DNA of 64,000 bases from Sophora flavescens (taxonomy: Eukaryota; Streptophyta; Magnoliopsida; Fabales; Fabaceae), in contig JAUPTC010000020.1 of NCBI GenBank assembly GCA_030762895.1, positions 558,001 to 622,000 on the forward strand. Direction: 5' to 3'. The translations under genes and the position numbers were made by a program. Of the stretch, positions 45,101-57,346 are shown in pieces (the first letter of the stretch is position 1; every line of letters starts with the position of its first letter). The notes beneath the pieces are model-generated. The model was given only the letters and a program-made list of their open reading frames with translations, made no database searches and was not told the DNA's origin.

Positions 45101-47490
45101 ATTTTTTTTGCTTTTACATTATTGGGCTAAATTGTTAAACATTGTTAATTTTCGGATTTTTCACTCATCCTGACCTTGATGCCTTTGTGAGCATAACTAG
45201 AACAACGAGATATCGGATTTTGGTGATCTTGCTGTCCCTAGAAAGATAAGGAAGAGACCTCTAATTTCAAGTTTCACAAGAATTGTCAAATTAGGCCAAA
45301 ATCAAGGCTAAATTTGGTCCCGAGTTCTCTCGGCGTTAATCGGTCGCGATCCATGATGTTCCTTCACTTAAATGCGCCTAACTTACTCATCTTAAACCAA
45401 ATTAGGGAATATGATACCTTGTAGGAAAGCATATTCGTAGGCCCTTAATTTGGTCTAGGTTTAGGTAAGGATTAATAAGCGTAAATAGCGATTTTCAGCC
45501 GCAAAAACCAGAGTGAGGCGGAAATTAGACAACTTTTACAATCATTGTGTTTGCTTTTTTACATTTTGGGGCTTAATTGGGCTTAATTGCTAAACATTGT
45601 TAATTTTCGAATTTTTCACTCATCTGGCCTTGTTTCCTTGCGCGGAGCATAACTGGAGCTACGAGATATCGGATTTTGGTGATCTTCTTTGTCCCTAGAA
45701 AGATAAGGAAGAGACCTACAATTTCAGGATTCACAAGAATTGTCAAATTAGGCCAAAATCAAGGCTGAATTGGGTCCCGAGTTCTCTGGCTCAGATTAGT
45801 GCGCAATCTATCATGCTCCTCACTTAAATGGGCTTAACTTACTCATCTTAAGCCCAGTTAAGGCATATGATACCTTGTTGGAAAGCTTATTCAGAGGCCC
45901 TTAATTTGGTCTTGGGTTAGGTCAGGATTAATAAGCATGAATAGCAGTTTATTGCCGCACAAGCCAGAGAGAGACGGAAATTAGACAACTTTTACAATCA
46001 TTGTTTTTGCTTTTACATTATTGGGCTTAATTGGGCTTAATAGCTAAACATTTTTAATTTTCGGATTTACTCATCCTGACCTTGTTCCCTTGCGCAGAGC
46101 ATAACTAGAGCTACAGATATCGGATTTTGGTGATCTTGCTGTCCCTAGAAAGATAAGGAAGAGACCTACAATTTCAGGTTTCACAAGAATTGTCAAATTA
46201 GGCAAAAATCAAGGCTAAATTGGGTCCCGAGTTCCCTGGTGCGGATCAGTGCGCAGTCCTTGATGTTCCTTCAATTAAATGTGACTAACTTACTCATCTT
46301 AAGCCCAATTAAGTCATATGATACCTTGCTGGAAAGCTTATTTAGAGGCCCTTAATTTGGTCTAGGATTCGGTCATGATTAATAAGCATAAATAGCAGTT
46401 TACAGCCGCATAAGCGAGAGATAGGCGGAAATTATACAAATTTTATAATCATTGTTTTTGCTTTTACATTATTGGGCTTAATTGTGAAACATTGTTAATT
46501 TTCGGATTTTTCACTCATCCTGGCCTTGTTGCCTTGCACAGAGCATAACTAGAGCTACAGATATCGGATTTTGGTGATCTTGTTGTCTCTAGAAAGATAA
46601 GGAAGAGACCTATTATTTCAGGTTTCAAAAGAATTGTCAAATTAAGCCAAAATCAAGGCTAAATTAGGTCCCGAGTTCTCGGCACGAATCGGTGCGTAGT
46701 CCATGATGTTCCTTCATTTAAATGGGCCTAACTTACTCATCTTAAGCCCAATTAAGGCATATGATACATTGTTGGAAAGCTTATTAGAGGCCCTTACAGC
46801 AGTACAAGCCAAACGAGAGGCGGAATTAGATAACTTTTACATTTTTGGGCTTAATTGCTAAACATTGTTAATTTATGGATTTTTCACTCATCCGACCTTG
46901 TTGCCTTGCGAGAGCATAACTAGAGCTACAAATATCGGATTTTGGTGATCTTGCTTGTCCCTAGAAAGAAAAGGAAGAGACCTACAATTTCAGGTTTCAC
47001 AAGAATTTTTAAATTAGGCAAAAATCAAGGCTAAATTGGGTCCCGAGTTACAGTGCGGATCGGTGCGTGGTCCTTGATGTTCCTTCAATTAAATGTGACT
47101 AACTTAATCATCTTAAGCCCAATTAAGGCATCTGATACCTTGTTGGAAAGCTTATTCAGAGGCCCTTAATTTAGTCTAGGGTTAGGTCAGGATTAATAAG
47201 CATAAATTGCAGTTTACAGCCGAACAAACCAGAGCGAGACAGAAATTAGATAACTTTTACAATCATTGTTTTTGCTTTTAAATTATTGGGCTTAATTGTT
47301 AAACGTTGTTAATTTTCGGATTTTTCACTCATCCTGATCTTGTTGCCTTACGCAGAGCATAACTAGAGCTACAGATATCGGATTTTGGTGATCTTCTTTG
47401 TCCTTAGAAAGATAAGGAAGAGACCTACAATTTCAGGTATCACAAGAATTGTCAAATTAGGCCAAAATCAAGGCTAAATTGGGTCCCGAG
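42101..47490 (-). repeat. Satellite array, inverted orientation (block S3)
   Basis: About 12 monomers, the mirror of 24589-29988 with the same order of full, 396-bp and 375-bp monomers. Changes such as gagacgg to gaggcgg, gcagagc to gtgagc and cagtgcg to cggtgcg are frequent. No genes. Confidence 0.95.
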
Positions 47491-49419
47491 TGTTAAGTCT
47501 CTAAAATGTCTGATGTGCATTTCCCTAAGTTTTGATGAGAACTAAACATTGGTTAATGATTTAATTAACCTTCATATTGGTTGCTAACCTATCTATCGAG
47601 TGTGCAGATTAAATAAAACAAGCAGGCGTCCAACAAAGTGTAGAAAGCGAGGCGTCCAACAAAGTGCTAACAAACATACGTCGAACAAAGTGTAGAAAAG
47701 CAGACGTCCAACAAAGTTTAACAAACAGACGTCCAACAAAGTGTAACAAACACACGTCCAACACTGTAGTGTTTGAAGCGCATGTCCAAAACGCAAGAGA
47801 AACAAACTTGCGTCCACCAAAGCGTTGAAAGCCAGCGTCTACCTACGTGGCATTCGGAGCGCGTCCAATAAAGTATCAGAACAGTGCGTCCAAATAAAGT
47901 ACCAGAACCGTGTGTCCAATAAAGTATCAAAATAGCCCGTCCATTAAGGTCAGAATGGCTCGTCCAATGACGTGGCATATGGAGCTCATCCATTAAGGTC
48001 AGAATGGCGGTATATGGAGCTCGTCCATTAAGGTCAGAATGTATCCGTCCAATGACGTGGCAAATGGAGCTCGTCCACCAGAGTAACAGAGACTCTCGTC
48101 CACTAGAGTAACAGAGGTGCTCGTCCACTAGAGTAACAGAAGTGCTCGTCCACTAGAGTAATAGAAGTGCTCGTCCACTAGAGTAATAGAAGTGCTCGTC
48201 CAGTCCATTCGAGTAACAGAAGTGCTCGTCCACTAGTCTTTGGACTTGATGAGTCCTTAATATGGAGCTCGTCAACTAGCCCGAATGAAAACTCAAATGA
48301 CTAGATAGACGTGATTATTTTCAAGATGGAAGCACTTATCTTATGAACGCGAATTCTATAAGGATTATCAGAATCTTAGTTCAATAACCAGAAAGAGACT
48401 TGAAGCCTTCTCTCATACTCAGTTTCACATTTATCAAGAAAAGTCAGAAGCTACTCTCTCAAGTAACCTTGGATAATCAGAACCAAAGACCAGTTAAAGA
48501 ATGCTTCCGACATGCTTTATTCCCTAGTACCTCTGGCCCTTACACGAATAGGGAAGTGTACTCAACAAAGTACAAAAAGCTCTCTGCATAACTCTGATAT
48601 GGCTGTATCACGATGCATAAAGCCATGATCCTTCATTTTATTAATGGCTGCCCAGAACGACTCTATTGTATTAATGGCTGCCCAGAATGACTTTATTGCA
48701 TTTAATGAAGTTCTGCTTGAAGCCAACATCTGAGGGAATGTATCTAATGGATCCTAAATGCTTGAAGACCATAAATACAGAAGTCATTAAAGATGAAGAA
48801 CAGAGAATACACATTGCATTAAAAAGCCATTACTCTGCGCATTAATTTCTTCATTCTTTCATTCTGTATTCTTCAATCATTTGAAGTTATTACACAGACT
48901 TTCCTAAGCTTTACATTTAAACCACTCTTTGAGTGTTAGTGAAAGTTGTCTGTCTAAGTTGTATTCATTACAAACCAAATCTCTCAAACAAACCTGAGTG
49001 AGCCTGAAAAGGCTAAGTGTGCAAAGAATACTTGTCTTTGAGCCTGAAGAGGCTAGGTGTGCAAACAATACTTGTCTTGAGCCTGAAGAGGCTAGGCGTG
49101 CAAAGAATACTTGTGTGTGTAACCTAATCAGTTATAGTGGATAAATCTTGGTCTTTGCCAAGAGGATTTGGGCGTAGCTCTTTGCTTTGAAGAGTGAACC
49201 AGGATAAATAATTGTGTCAATCTCACTTTCCTTAAACTCTTTAATTTCTTTAGTTTTATTACGTCTATCAAGTGGTGTGTTTACAAAAGTCACCCGTCCA
49301 TCCTGTATTCTTCCACTCATCCAAATCTAGCTTCTGTTTGCGAAAAGATTTCAACTTTGCGTAAATTCTGATAAACACAATTCAACCCCCCTTCTCGTGT
49401 TTATAGTTGTCTATTTCGA
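47491..49419 (+). repeat. Copia-2' 5' LTR (mirror of 22661-24588)
   Basis: Starts TGTTAAGTCT at 47491, directly after inverted satellite (gggtcccgag). It carries the same three minisatellites. The end reads tttcgag where the left arm has tttcag. Confidence 0.93.
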
Positions 49420-49421
49420 GT

Positions 49422-49428
49422 TGGTATC
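49422..49428 (+). other. Copia-2' primer binding site, altered
   Basis: TGGTATC followed by gaac, where Copia-2 reads agaac. The single lost base is at the CAG site. Confidence 0.75.
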
Positions 49429-49486
49429 GAACTCAACCTCCGGGTTGAGTATCTATGATGTAGAGGTAAAGGTCTGAAGAATAGAC

Positions 49487-50483
49487 ATGACTGGCTTTGG
49501 GGCTAGGTCTAGTGGAAGTCATCGAGGCCAGAAGGAGCTTCCCTAACTGGACCTCCTTACTTCAATGGAGAAAACTACAACTATTGGAAAGATAGATTTC
49601 AATGGTTCATTCTATCTACAAACTCCGATCTTTGGGATGTCAATACAGATGGTCCATTCATTCCCAAGAATGATGATAACAACGACAAATCAAAAGCTCG
49701 GTGGGCCCTACGAGAAAAGACAAAATGGGAGCTGAACCACAAAGCTAGATATAACATCATTTTTGCTCTCAGTCCGGAGGAGTTTGAGAAGGTATGTGCT
49801 TGTGACTTTGCCAAAGAAATATGGGACACTTTAGCTGTCACACACGAAGAAACAGAGGAAGAAGCCAATCTCTGTTTGATGGCCTACATTGACTCAAACT
49901 CTGATGATGAGGTACATCCTGAATATGAGGAATTACTTGATGCCTATGAGGAGTTGATGGAGGAATCCAACTGCTTATCTAAAGCCTTCAAATCCCTCAA
50001 GAGATAGTATGTAAAGCTCACCAGTGAGCATAAACAGAAATCTCAATAGTGCGAGAAGCTGGCTAAAGAGAATAGTGAGCTGAAGACTGAAAAGTCTAAT
50101 GAAGCTAAGATCTCAAGTGAAACATCACCATCTGAAGAAGTTGAAAAACTTCAACGAGAAAGTGGAAGAGCTCACTTCTGATCTTGCCAAATTTGTTAAT
50201 GGTAGAGACAATCTGACTAAGCTACTTGGCAGTCAGAAGCAGTCTCTTAACAAATAAGGTATTGGATATGTCCATCAGACACATCATAAAGTATCAACTA
50301 AAGCTCCTCTGAAGATTCGGTAAGTCAGCTGTAACCAAATCAACACCTATTTGTAACCTCGTGGAAAAACTGGGCACGTTATGTCTAAGTGTATCCATAA
50401 GAAGAGAAGGAAGTCTTTACAGACTCCTAGAACTAACAGAAAAGGACCTTGAAAAATATGGGTACCTAAAGATCAAATAATTT
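49487..50483 (+). pseudogene. gag: Copia-2' gag, frameshifted
   Basis: The ATG is at 49487. The motif corresponding to FNGENYNYWKDRFQWFI is readable at about 49560-49620. The frame breaks near 49685-49715, where gctcagtggaccgctgcag of Copia-2 reads gctcggtgggccctacgag. TAG codons at 'agatagtat' and 'caatagtgc' are shared with the other copies. The zinc knuckle near 50350-50395 is broken by acttctgtgg to acctcgtgg. Confidence 0.82.
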
Positions 50484-50708
50484 TTGTTGCAGATGTCCTC
50501 AACAGGACAAAGAAAACATCACTGCTGGTACCTGGACAGTGGTTGTTCGCGTCATATGATAGGAGAAAGGTCTATGTTCCTAAACCTCCAACTTAAGAAA
50601 GGAGGACACGTTGCTTTCGGAGGGAATCAGAAAGGGAAAGTTATAGGAATTGGTACTATTGGTGGTAAACCCCCTCTTCCCTCTATATCTAATGTTCTTA
50701 TGGTTTAA
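50484..50708 (+). pseudogene. Copia-2' aspartic protease, active-site DSG retained
   Basis: Reads WYLDSGCSRHMIGERSMFLN, then LQLKKGGHVAFGG and GKVIGIGTIGG. This is the only one of the three Copia copies in which the catalytic Asp-Ser-Gly triplet is in frame. A TAA follows LMV at 50706-50708. Confidence 0.85.
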
Positions 50709-51175
50709 GGATTAAGACACAATTTGCTTAGCATAAGTCAATTATGTGATAGTGGTTTTGATGTTTCCTTTACCAAGGATGTATGCATAGTTAAAGATTG
50801 TTGTGGCAAAACCCTCTTTTCAGCTAAAAGGCAACAAAATCTTTATAAGATTGAATGCCTCGATCTCTCGGATCAAAGTGTAACTTGTCGATGTCTAAAG
50901 AGGATGAGAGATGATTATGGCATAAGAAACTAAGACATGCTAGTATGAAACTAATTTTCGAATTAAAAAGGAATAATCTTGTGAGAGGATTGCACGATAT
51001 TAGCTTTAAGAAAGATGTCTTGTGTGATGCATGTCAGAGAGGTAAACAGATAAAATCTAGTTTCAAATCTAAAAACCAAGTATCAACCTCTAGACCTATT
51101 CAGTTGGTACACATGGATCTGTTTGGACCAGTTAGTGTTGCCAGCCTGGCTGGAAGAAAATATGGATTTGCATAG
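50709..51175 (+). pseudogene. Copia-2' pre-integrase zinc domain
   Basis: 50724-50933 begins MLSISQLCDSGFDVSFTKDV and 50945-51175 reads LVRGLHDISFKKDVLCDACQ, then RGKQIKSS and MDLFGPVSVASLAG. Altered bases at 50855-50875 (aatgcctcgatctctcgg) match left-arm CTG/CTG/CAG sites and change residues without a shift. A shift near 50890-50940 follows. Confidence 0.82.
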
Positions 51176-52042
51176 TTGATGACTATTCTAGATACACATG
51201 GGTACTCTTCCTAACACACAAGGATGAGTCTTTTAAGGCTTTCTCAGTATTCTGCAAAAGTGTACAAAATGAGTAGGGTTTCTGTATTTCTACCCTTAGA
51301 AGTGATCATGGGGGAGAATTTGAAAATGAGCAGTTTAGACAGTTCTGTGAGGAGAATGGAATCTCTCACAATTTCTCTGCACCTAGAACTCCACAGCAAA
51401 ATGGAGTGGTTGAGAGAAAGAATAGATCTCTGCAAGAGATGGCTAGATCTATGCTCAATGAAAATAATCTCCCTAATTATTTCTGGACGAGAAGGCGTAA
51501 ACACTGCTTGTTATGTACAAAACAGAATACTTATTAGGCCCTTTCTAAAAAGGACTCCTTATGAATTGTGGAAAGGAAAAATCCCCAACACATCTTATTT
51601 TCATGCTTTTGGATGTGAATGTTTTATTCTGAATACCAGAGATAATCTTGGAAAGTTTGATTCTAAGGTAGACAAAGGTATTTTCGTAGGATATTCACGA
51701 AAAGTCTAAGGCTTTTAGAGTATATAATTCAAGAACTTGTATTATTGAAGAATCTGTTCATGTTAAATTCAATGATGGATTAAAGGCGATAAAAAACTAT
51801 CGGATCTAGAAGATGATCTTGCAGGTCTTGATATAAACAAACCGAGAAAGTCAACAACCCGATCTAACCAAAAGCGAGACACTGTGCACGAGTCTGAAAG
51901 ACAAGTGGAATAGACGAGTCAAGATCTTCATGATGATCTCAAAAGGGATTGGAAGTTCAACACTCATCATCCTAAGGATCTTATTATTAGAAATCCTTCT
52001 GAAGGAGTAAGAACCAGATCCACATTAAGAGAATCAAGCAAT
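51176..52042 (+). pseudogene. Copia-2' integrase core and C-terminal region
   Basis: The core is readable in pieces: DDYSRYTWVLFLTHKDESFK near 51180, SDHGGEFENEQFRQFCEENG near 51300 and NGVVERKNRSLQEMARSML near 51405-51460, so the D-D-E residues are present. 51509-51700 holds NTACYVQNRILIRPFLKRTP and KGIFVGYS. TAG at 51274-51276 and 51911-51913 match Copia-2. Extra bases near 51490 and 51700 shift the frame. Confidence 0.82.
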
Positions 52043-52917
52043 GTGGCCTTTATTTCAGATTTGGAGCCTAAACGCATTGAAGAAGCTCTTAAGGATGAAA
52101 GCTGGATTCTTGCTATGCAAGAAGAACTTAACCAGTTCACAAGAAATGATGTCTGGACTCTTGTCTCTAAGCCTAAAAACAAGTCGGTTATTGGAACAAG
52201 ATGGGTCTTCAGAAACAAATTGGATGAAGATGGTAAAGTTATCAGAAATAAGGCAAGGTTAGTAGCTCAAGGCTATAACCAACAAGAAGGTATTGATTAT
52301 AATGAAACCTTTGCACTTGTAGCTAGAATAGAAGCCATACGCATTTTAATGTCATATCTTTGTACAACACCAAATTACCCTGTTTCAAATGGATGTAAAA
52401 AGTGCTTTTCTAAATGGTATAATTGAAGAAGAAATGTATGTTAAACAACCCCCTGGTTTTGAGGATACTGATAAACCAGATCACGTTTTCAAACTTAAAA
52501 AGGCATTATATGGTTTGAAACAAGCACCTAGAGCATGGTATGATAGACTCAGTTCTTTTCTCATGCATAATGGTTTTACTAGAGGACAAGTAGACACTAC
52601 TCTGTTCAAAAAATGCTCTAAAGAGAACTTTATTATAGTTCAAATTTATGTTGATGATATTATTTTTGGAGCAACAAATGAAAAGCTGTGCAAGGAATTT
52701 TCAAATCTAATGCAAGCTGAATTTGAGATGAGCATGATTGGAGAATTGAAGTTCTTCCTTGGATTACAAATCAAGCGAGACAAGTGATGGAATTTACATC
52801 CATCAACAAAAATATACCAATGAGATACTCAATAAATACAAAATGGAAAATGGAAAGCTCATGAAAACCCCTAAGCAACCCAATGCAAAACTAAGCAAAG
52901 ATGATAAGGTAAAAGGT
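52043..52917 (+). pseudogene. Copia-2' reverse transcriptase
   Basis: 52043-52426 holds the fingers region (SWILAMQEELNQF, TRWVFRNKLDEDG, ARLVAQGYNQQEG). 52389-52787 holds MDVKSAFLNG, the KKALYGLKQAPRAWYDRL region and the catalytic IYVDDIIFGATNEK. The join is broken at about 52360, where tatgctgtacaacacc of the left arm reads tatctttgtacaacacc (CTG site). A second break is at about 52775 (aagcgagacaagtgatgg). Confidence 0.86.
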
Positions 52918-53605
52918 AGATCAAGCGCCTACGGAGGTATGATTGGCTCTCTCATTGTACTTAACTTCAAGCGGACCGACATTCAATTTAGTGTCTCTAT
53001 ATGTGTGCTAGATTCCAATCTGATCCTAGAGAATCTCATCTTAAGGCTGTTAAAAGAATATTTAGATATTTGCTTGGAACTACTAATCTTGGTTTCTTTG
53101 TATTTAAGATCAAAAGAATACAGATTAATGGGATATTGTGATGCTGATTTTCTTTGGAGACAGAATAGAAAGAAAAAGCACCGGTGGAGGATGTCACTTC
53201 ATTGGAGCAAGTTTAGTCTCATGGTCAAGCAAGAGGCGGACAACCATTGCCTTGTCTCTTTCTTTGAAGCGAGAATACATCTCTGCTTTGCTAGTTCTTT
53301 TGCTCTCAACTCTTATGGGTAAAACATCAACTTGAGGATTACTCTATTTATGAACATAACATATCTGTATGGTGTGATAATTAAAGTGCTAAATGCTTAA
53401 CTAAAAATCCAATTCAGCATTCTAAGGCTAAACATATTGAAATCAAACATCATTTCATTAGGGATAATGTTCAAAATGGAATATTTTATATTAAGTTTGT
53501 TAAATCTGAAAATCAATGGGCTGATATTTTCACTAAACCCCTGCATGAGAAGATAGGTTTTTATTTATTAGAGATAATCTAAACATGCATTGTATTGTTG
53601 AATGA
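52918..53605 (+). pseudogene. Copia-2' RNase H
   Basis: Fragments RSKEYRLMGYCDAD, GGGCHFIGASLVSWSSKR and, after 53400, HSKAKHIEIKHHFIRDN and ADIFTKPL lie in different frames. The active-site region near 53260-53330 is strongly altered relative to 18780-18840 (gctgaagcagaatacatctctgct-type sequence becomes ttgaagcgagaatac). Ends at TGA 53603-53605. Confidence 0.82.
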
Positions 53606-54013
53606 CATGTCCGAATGTTAAGCTATCTGTGCTAAATCTGTCATTACTCCTATATACATGTTCTTTCAACTAAGCATTAGTTCGGGGGAGTAATGATACA
53701 ATAGTTTAAGTGGAGTATGTCTAATATGCTTGCTTCATTACTATTATTTTCTTCACATGTTATCTTGACCTTAACATATCTCATAATTAAAACTTGATAA
53801 CCCTTTTTGATGTTGACAAAAAGGGGAGAAAGGGAGAAATGAATAGGGAGAATGGGAGAAATGAAAATGGGAGAATAGGAGAAATAGAATCGGAGAATGA
53901 AAATGATATAACTTGGTTCGTTTAAAGAAAATTTCAACTTTGCACGATATATGCTATTTTCTTTGTTGATATTTTATGAGGTTCATTAAATCATCTCAAT
54001 GTTTGTCATCATC
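53606..54013 (+). other. Copia-2' 3' untranslated region
   Basis: Mirror of 18086-18493, containing the gggaga-type purine-rich block (about 53824-53900). No coding signal. Confidence 0.7.
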
Positions 54014-54027
54014 AAAAAGGGGGAGAT
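54014..54027 (+). other. Copia-2' polypurine tract
   Basis: AAAAAGGGGGAGAT directly before the LTR start TGTTAAG at 54028. Confidence 0.9.
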
Positions 54028-54392
54028 TGTTAAGTCTCTAAAATGTCTGATGTGCATTTCCCTAAGTTTTGATGAGAACTAAACATTGGTTAATGATTTA
54101 ATTAACCTTCATGTTGGTTAGTAACCTATCTATCGAGTGTGCAGATTAAATAAGACAAGCAGGGCGTCCAACAAAGTGTAGAAAAGCAAATGTCCAACAA
54201 AGTGTAACAAGCAGGGCGTCCAACAAAGTGTAGAAAGCGAGGCGTCCAACAAAGTGTAACAAGCAGGCGTCCAACACTATAGTGTTTGAAGCGCCGTCAA
54301 ACGCAAGAGAAACAAACTTGCGTCCACCTAAGTATTGAAAGCCAGCGTCTACCTACGTGGCATTCGGATAGCGGTTCAATAAAGTATCAGAA
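54028..54392 (+). repeat. Copia-2' 3' LTR, part interrupted by Athila-R
   Basis: Mirror of 17707-18071. It ends with cagaa (54388-54392), the complement of the ttctg duplication, immediately before Athila-R. Confidence 0.92.
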
Positions 54393-55617
54393 TGACACAT
54401 TTGTCGCGCATGTGTCAAAAAGCGAGTGGTTTATAAAAGCTGTAGTTACTGCGCGACAACTCGAGTATCGTCTCACAAGGACTCTTGGATTGTTATTAAC
54501 AGCAAAATCAGTTTGGGGGGGGGGGGGGGGGGGTTTAGAATTAATGATTAAATTTATAAAACAGAGCAGACAAGTGATTATCGAATAATCTAAAAGCGAT
54601 TAATCTCATTTTCAGTTTCCCACTATCATCGGTTCTCATAATTCCATGCCCTAAGCAGATTCTAATCCCTTTTCGATTGTAGCAGCAATTAACAAGTGTA
54701 ATCGATACTACGAGATATATGTTCCTATTCCGAATTAAGAAAACGGATTAAGCTCTCGTGAATTAAGAAAACATGATTGAACACGCGCGAATTAAGCAAA
54801 CGCGATTAAGTATAGAAACATACAATCATCGAAACAAATCAATACCTATTCTATACAATCCTGAATTAAGCAAACAGAACATACAGAATAATATTGAAAG
54901 AGAATAGCAATAAGATTGGGATTATAGAACCTCAAGTGGCAATGGAAACCGATTACAGCAGATTAATCCTGGGAATTAGTTCTCCATGAAAAACGCAACA
55001 CAACTTCAGAAAATTCGCAAAACAATGATTAGCAAAAGGTCCCTCCTAATCTGCCCTAAACAGCAACTTATAACTTCAGAATCCGCGCGCGCTTGCGAGG
55101 CGAGCAGCCTCTCGCGATGCGAATATTAAAAATGGCGCTAGTTCAAAATTGGATTCTCGCGAGGTGAATAGTCACTCGCGAGGCGAGACAGAAAGAGTCT
55201 TCTCATTACGCCCGTGATGAGTATCAGGGACTGGGCGTGATAGCTTCTGGTCTTCGAGGCTCGCGAGGCGAGACATGGTTCGCGAGGGAGACGAGAAGGG
55301 TTGCATTCTCCAGCGCGATCGGCCTTGAGGCTCGCGAGGCGAGCAGCCCTCTCATGGGCGAATTCTTCCAGGATTGCAATTTCCCTTTGTTTTCCTCATT
55401 CCCTTGACTCTAAGTTAACCTGAAAATATGAAATAGCAGTGAATGCTTTATTCGACTCAAAATTAACTAAAATATCCTAAAATTACCTAAGAGACTCAAA
55501 ATGCTGCTTGAGGACAATTAAATCTAAATTTGGGTGAAAAGTGAGATTGAACTCGAATAATTGGCACAAAAGTCATGGCCTTACTAGTTATAAAACTAGA
55601 TAACCAGAGGCTTATCA
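54393..55617 (-). repeat. Athila-R 3' LTR
   Basis: 1,225 bp. It carries the 3'-LTR-specific variants of Athila-L (gtcatggccttac). The G-run at 54515-54533 is 19 long, against 5 in the left counterpart (17579-17583). The CTCGCGAG cluster is at 55084-55352. Confidence 0.94.
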
Positions 55618-57103
55618 AAATACCCCAAACTAAAACTTTGCTTGTCCCCAAGCAAACTAAAAATCAAAAAGACTCAACTTGGCAAGCTTAAAGGATTCAA
55701 TCAAATTCGCACAAATTTCATGCAATCTTAAGAAAACAATTTTTTTTTTCAATGCTTTCCCCCCTTTGCAACAATGGAATCCCCACATTCATCTACTTTG
55801 AACAGTTGAGAACTTCATCATTCATGCAATCAGTAATCTAAGTTGAGGATCCAAGTCACACACAGAAGGGAGATCACTGATTTCAAACAATAGCCTTCCT
55901 CACAAGGGCATGTAATATTTCACTCATTCTTTCAATTTGTCTAGGCTATCAACTTTTTCACTCAGTTTCACTTTCCAAGAGCACTTCCCATGAATTAGAT
56001 TTTCATCTCAAACAAAGTTCCCACGAAAACATGCATGCAACATCAAAAGGTCTTTTAAAGGTTGTAATGGGGCTTGGCTAAGGGTAGGATTTTCAAGGGT
56101 ACTAGGCTTAAGTCCCTAGGAACTAAGAGAGCCTGAACATTTGACACATTGACTTTCCACTCAAATTCCTTTTTCCACTTTTCTCTTTGCTTTTGGGTGA
56201 CTACGGCCTTTTCCTTGCTAAGCTTTTTGTTTTGCCCCTTTTCTTTTGGCAATTTTTTTTCTTTTCTTCTTGTTTTTTTTTGAATCAACCTTTATTTATT
56301 TATTTTTCTTTTTCTCAACCCAGAATGACATATCAAACCTTGTAGCCACCCCAAACTTAGTTTCTTACAACCCTCCTCTTGCTAAGCGTCCATGCTCTCC
56401 TAATCCTAAGATTGGGTTAACATGGTTTTTCCAGATTTTGGCTTATAACATAGGGTCATCAAGAAAAAATAGGCTATTTAGGCTCAATGTGGCTAACTAG
56501 GGAACATGCATTAGGGATGGTTCTTTTAGACCAAGTAGCTAATTCAAAGAAAATTGCCTAAATCATTTGATGCAACCATATAAACATGCAAACCATGAAG
56601 AGATTCAAGCAAAATCGGGAAAGTGCAACTTGAAAGTGATTCACACAATTAAAAACAAAGTTGGAGGCTCAAATGCCTCACCTGGACATTTTTCACAAAT
56701 TGTTTGACCGAGATTCAATCCCTAGTGTGTGCACCCCTTCACCCCAAACTTATCATAAATCATGCAATCATAACAAAATATCTCAAAGTTGAATTTTTCA
56801 ATTTTTCACATGGGGATCAATTTTCAATTTTCAAAACCAAAGGGGGAAATCATCAACAGTCAACACATATCATGCAATCCATCTATACTAAAGTTAACAG
56901 AATCCATTCAAGCTTGCCGACATAAGACTCACACACACAACTCTTGATCTTCTCAAATTATTCAAGAGCTAAGTTCAAAAATAAAGAAAACAAAACAAAA
57001 CAAAACAATTGGTTCCCTCCCCCACACCTAAGCCATACATTGTCCTTAATGAAAGAACAAAAATATAAAATAAGAGTGAGGGAAAGGAGAAGGTGCTCCC
57101 TGA
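55618..57103 (-). other. Athila-R 3' noncoding region and candidate polypurine tract
   Basis: Mirror of 15005-16489, with no env-like ORF. The pyrimidine-rich run on the plus strand at about 56220-56310 is the complement of the purine stretch in Athila-L. The sequence abutting the 3' LTR (aaataccccaaactaaaac, plus strand) is the PPT candidate. Confidence 0.72.
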
Positions 57104-57346
57104 TCAAGTTGCAGTGTAGGTGGGCTCTTCCAAGGAGAGCTCCTCAACAGTAGCATCCTCAGGCACCGAGCTCTCATGGAATAGCTTCAAGCGCTACCCA
57201 TTAACCTTAAAGACCTTGTCGGTACCTGCACTTTTTATTTCTACTGCACCATGAGGGAAAACATTAGTAACAACAAATGGGCCAATCCACTTGGATCGAA
57301 GTTTCCCAGCCATCACTCTTAGGCGGGAGTTAAACAATAAAACCTG
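57104..57346 (-). pseudogene. Athila-R integrase C-terminal tail
   Basis: In the frame of the upstream integrase, after TAG at 57347-57349, the sequence reads QVLLFNSRLRVMAGKLRSKW, then GPFVVTNVFPHGAVEI, which is the usual C-terminal domain. A second TAG lies at 57194-57196, before RLKLFHESS. The final TGA is at 57104-57106. Both TAGs are shared with Athila-L and both could derive from CAG. Confidence 0.8.

Larger units (their letters stand above)
47491..54392 (+). mobile_element. Copia-2': inverted copy of Copia-2
   Basis: 5' LTR 47491-49419, PBS at 49422, gag-pol 49487-53605, PPT 54014-54027 and 3' LTR 54028-54392, continuing at 63815 after the nested Athila-R. It includes the 85 bp missing from Copia-1 and the same TAG codons as Copia-2, so it corresponds to Copia-2, not Copia-1. 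Confidence 0.92.

Noticed and set aside
42101..47490. Repeat-induced C-to-T mutation as the cause of arm differences in the satellite
   Set aside because: The changes are mostly CAG to CGG/CGAG/TGAG and small indels, not C-to-T transitions, so a mutational decay process does not explain them.
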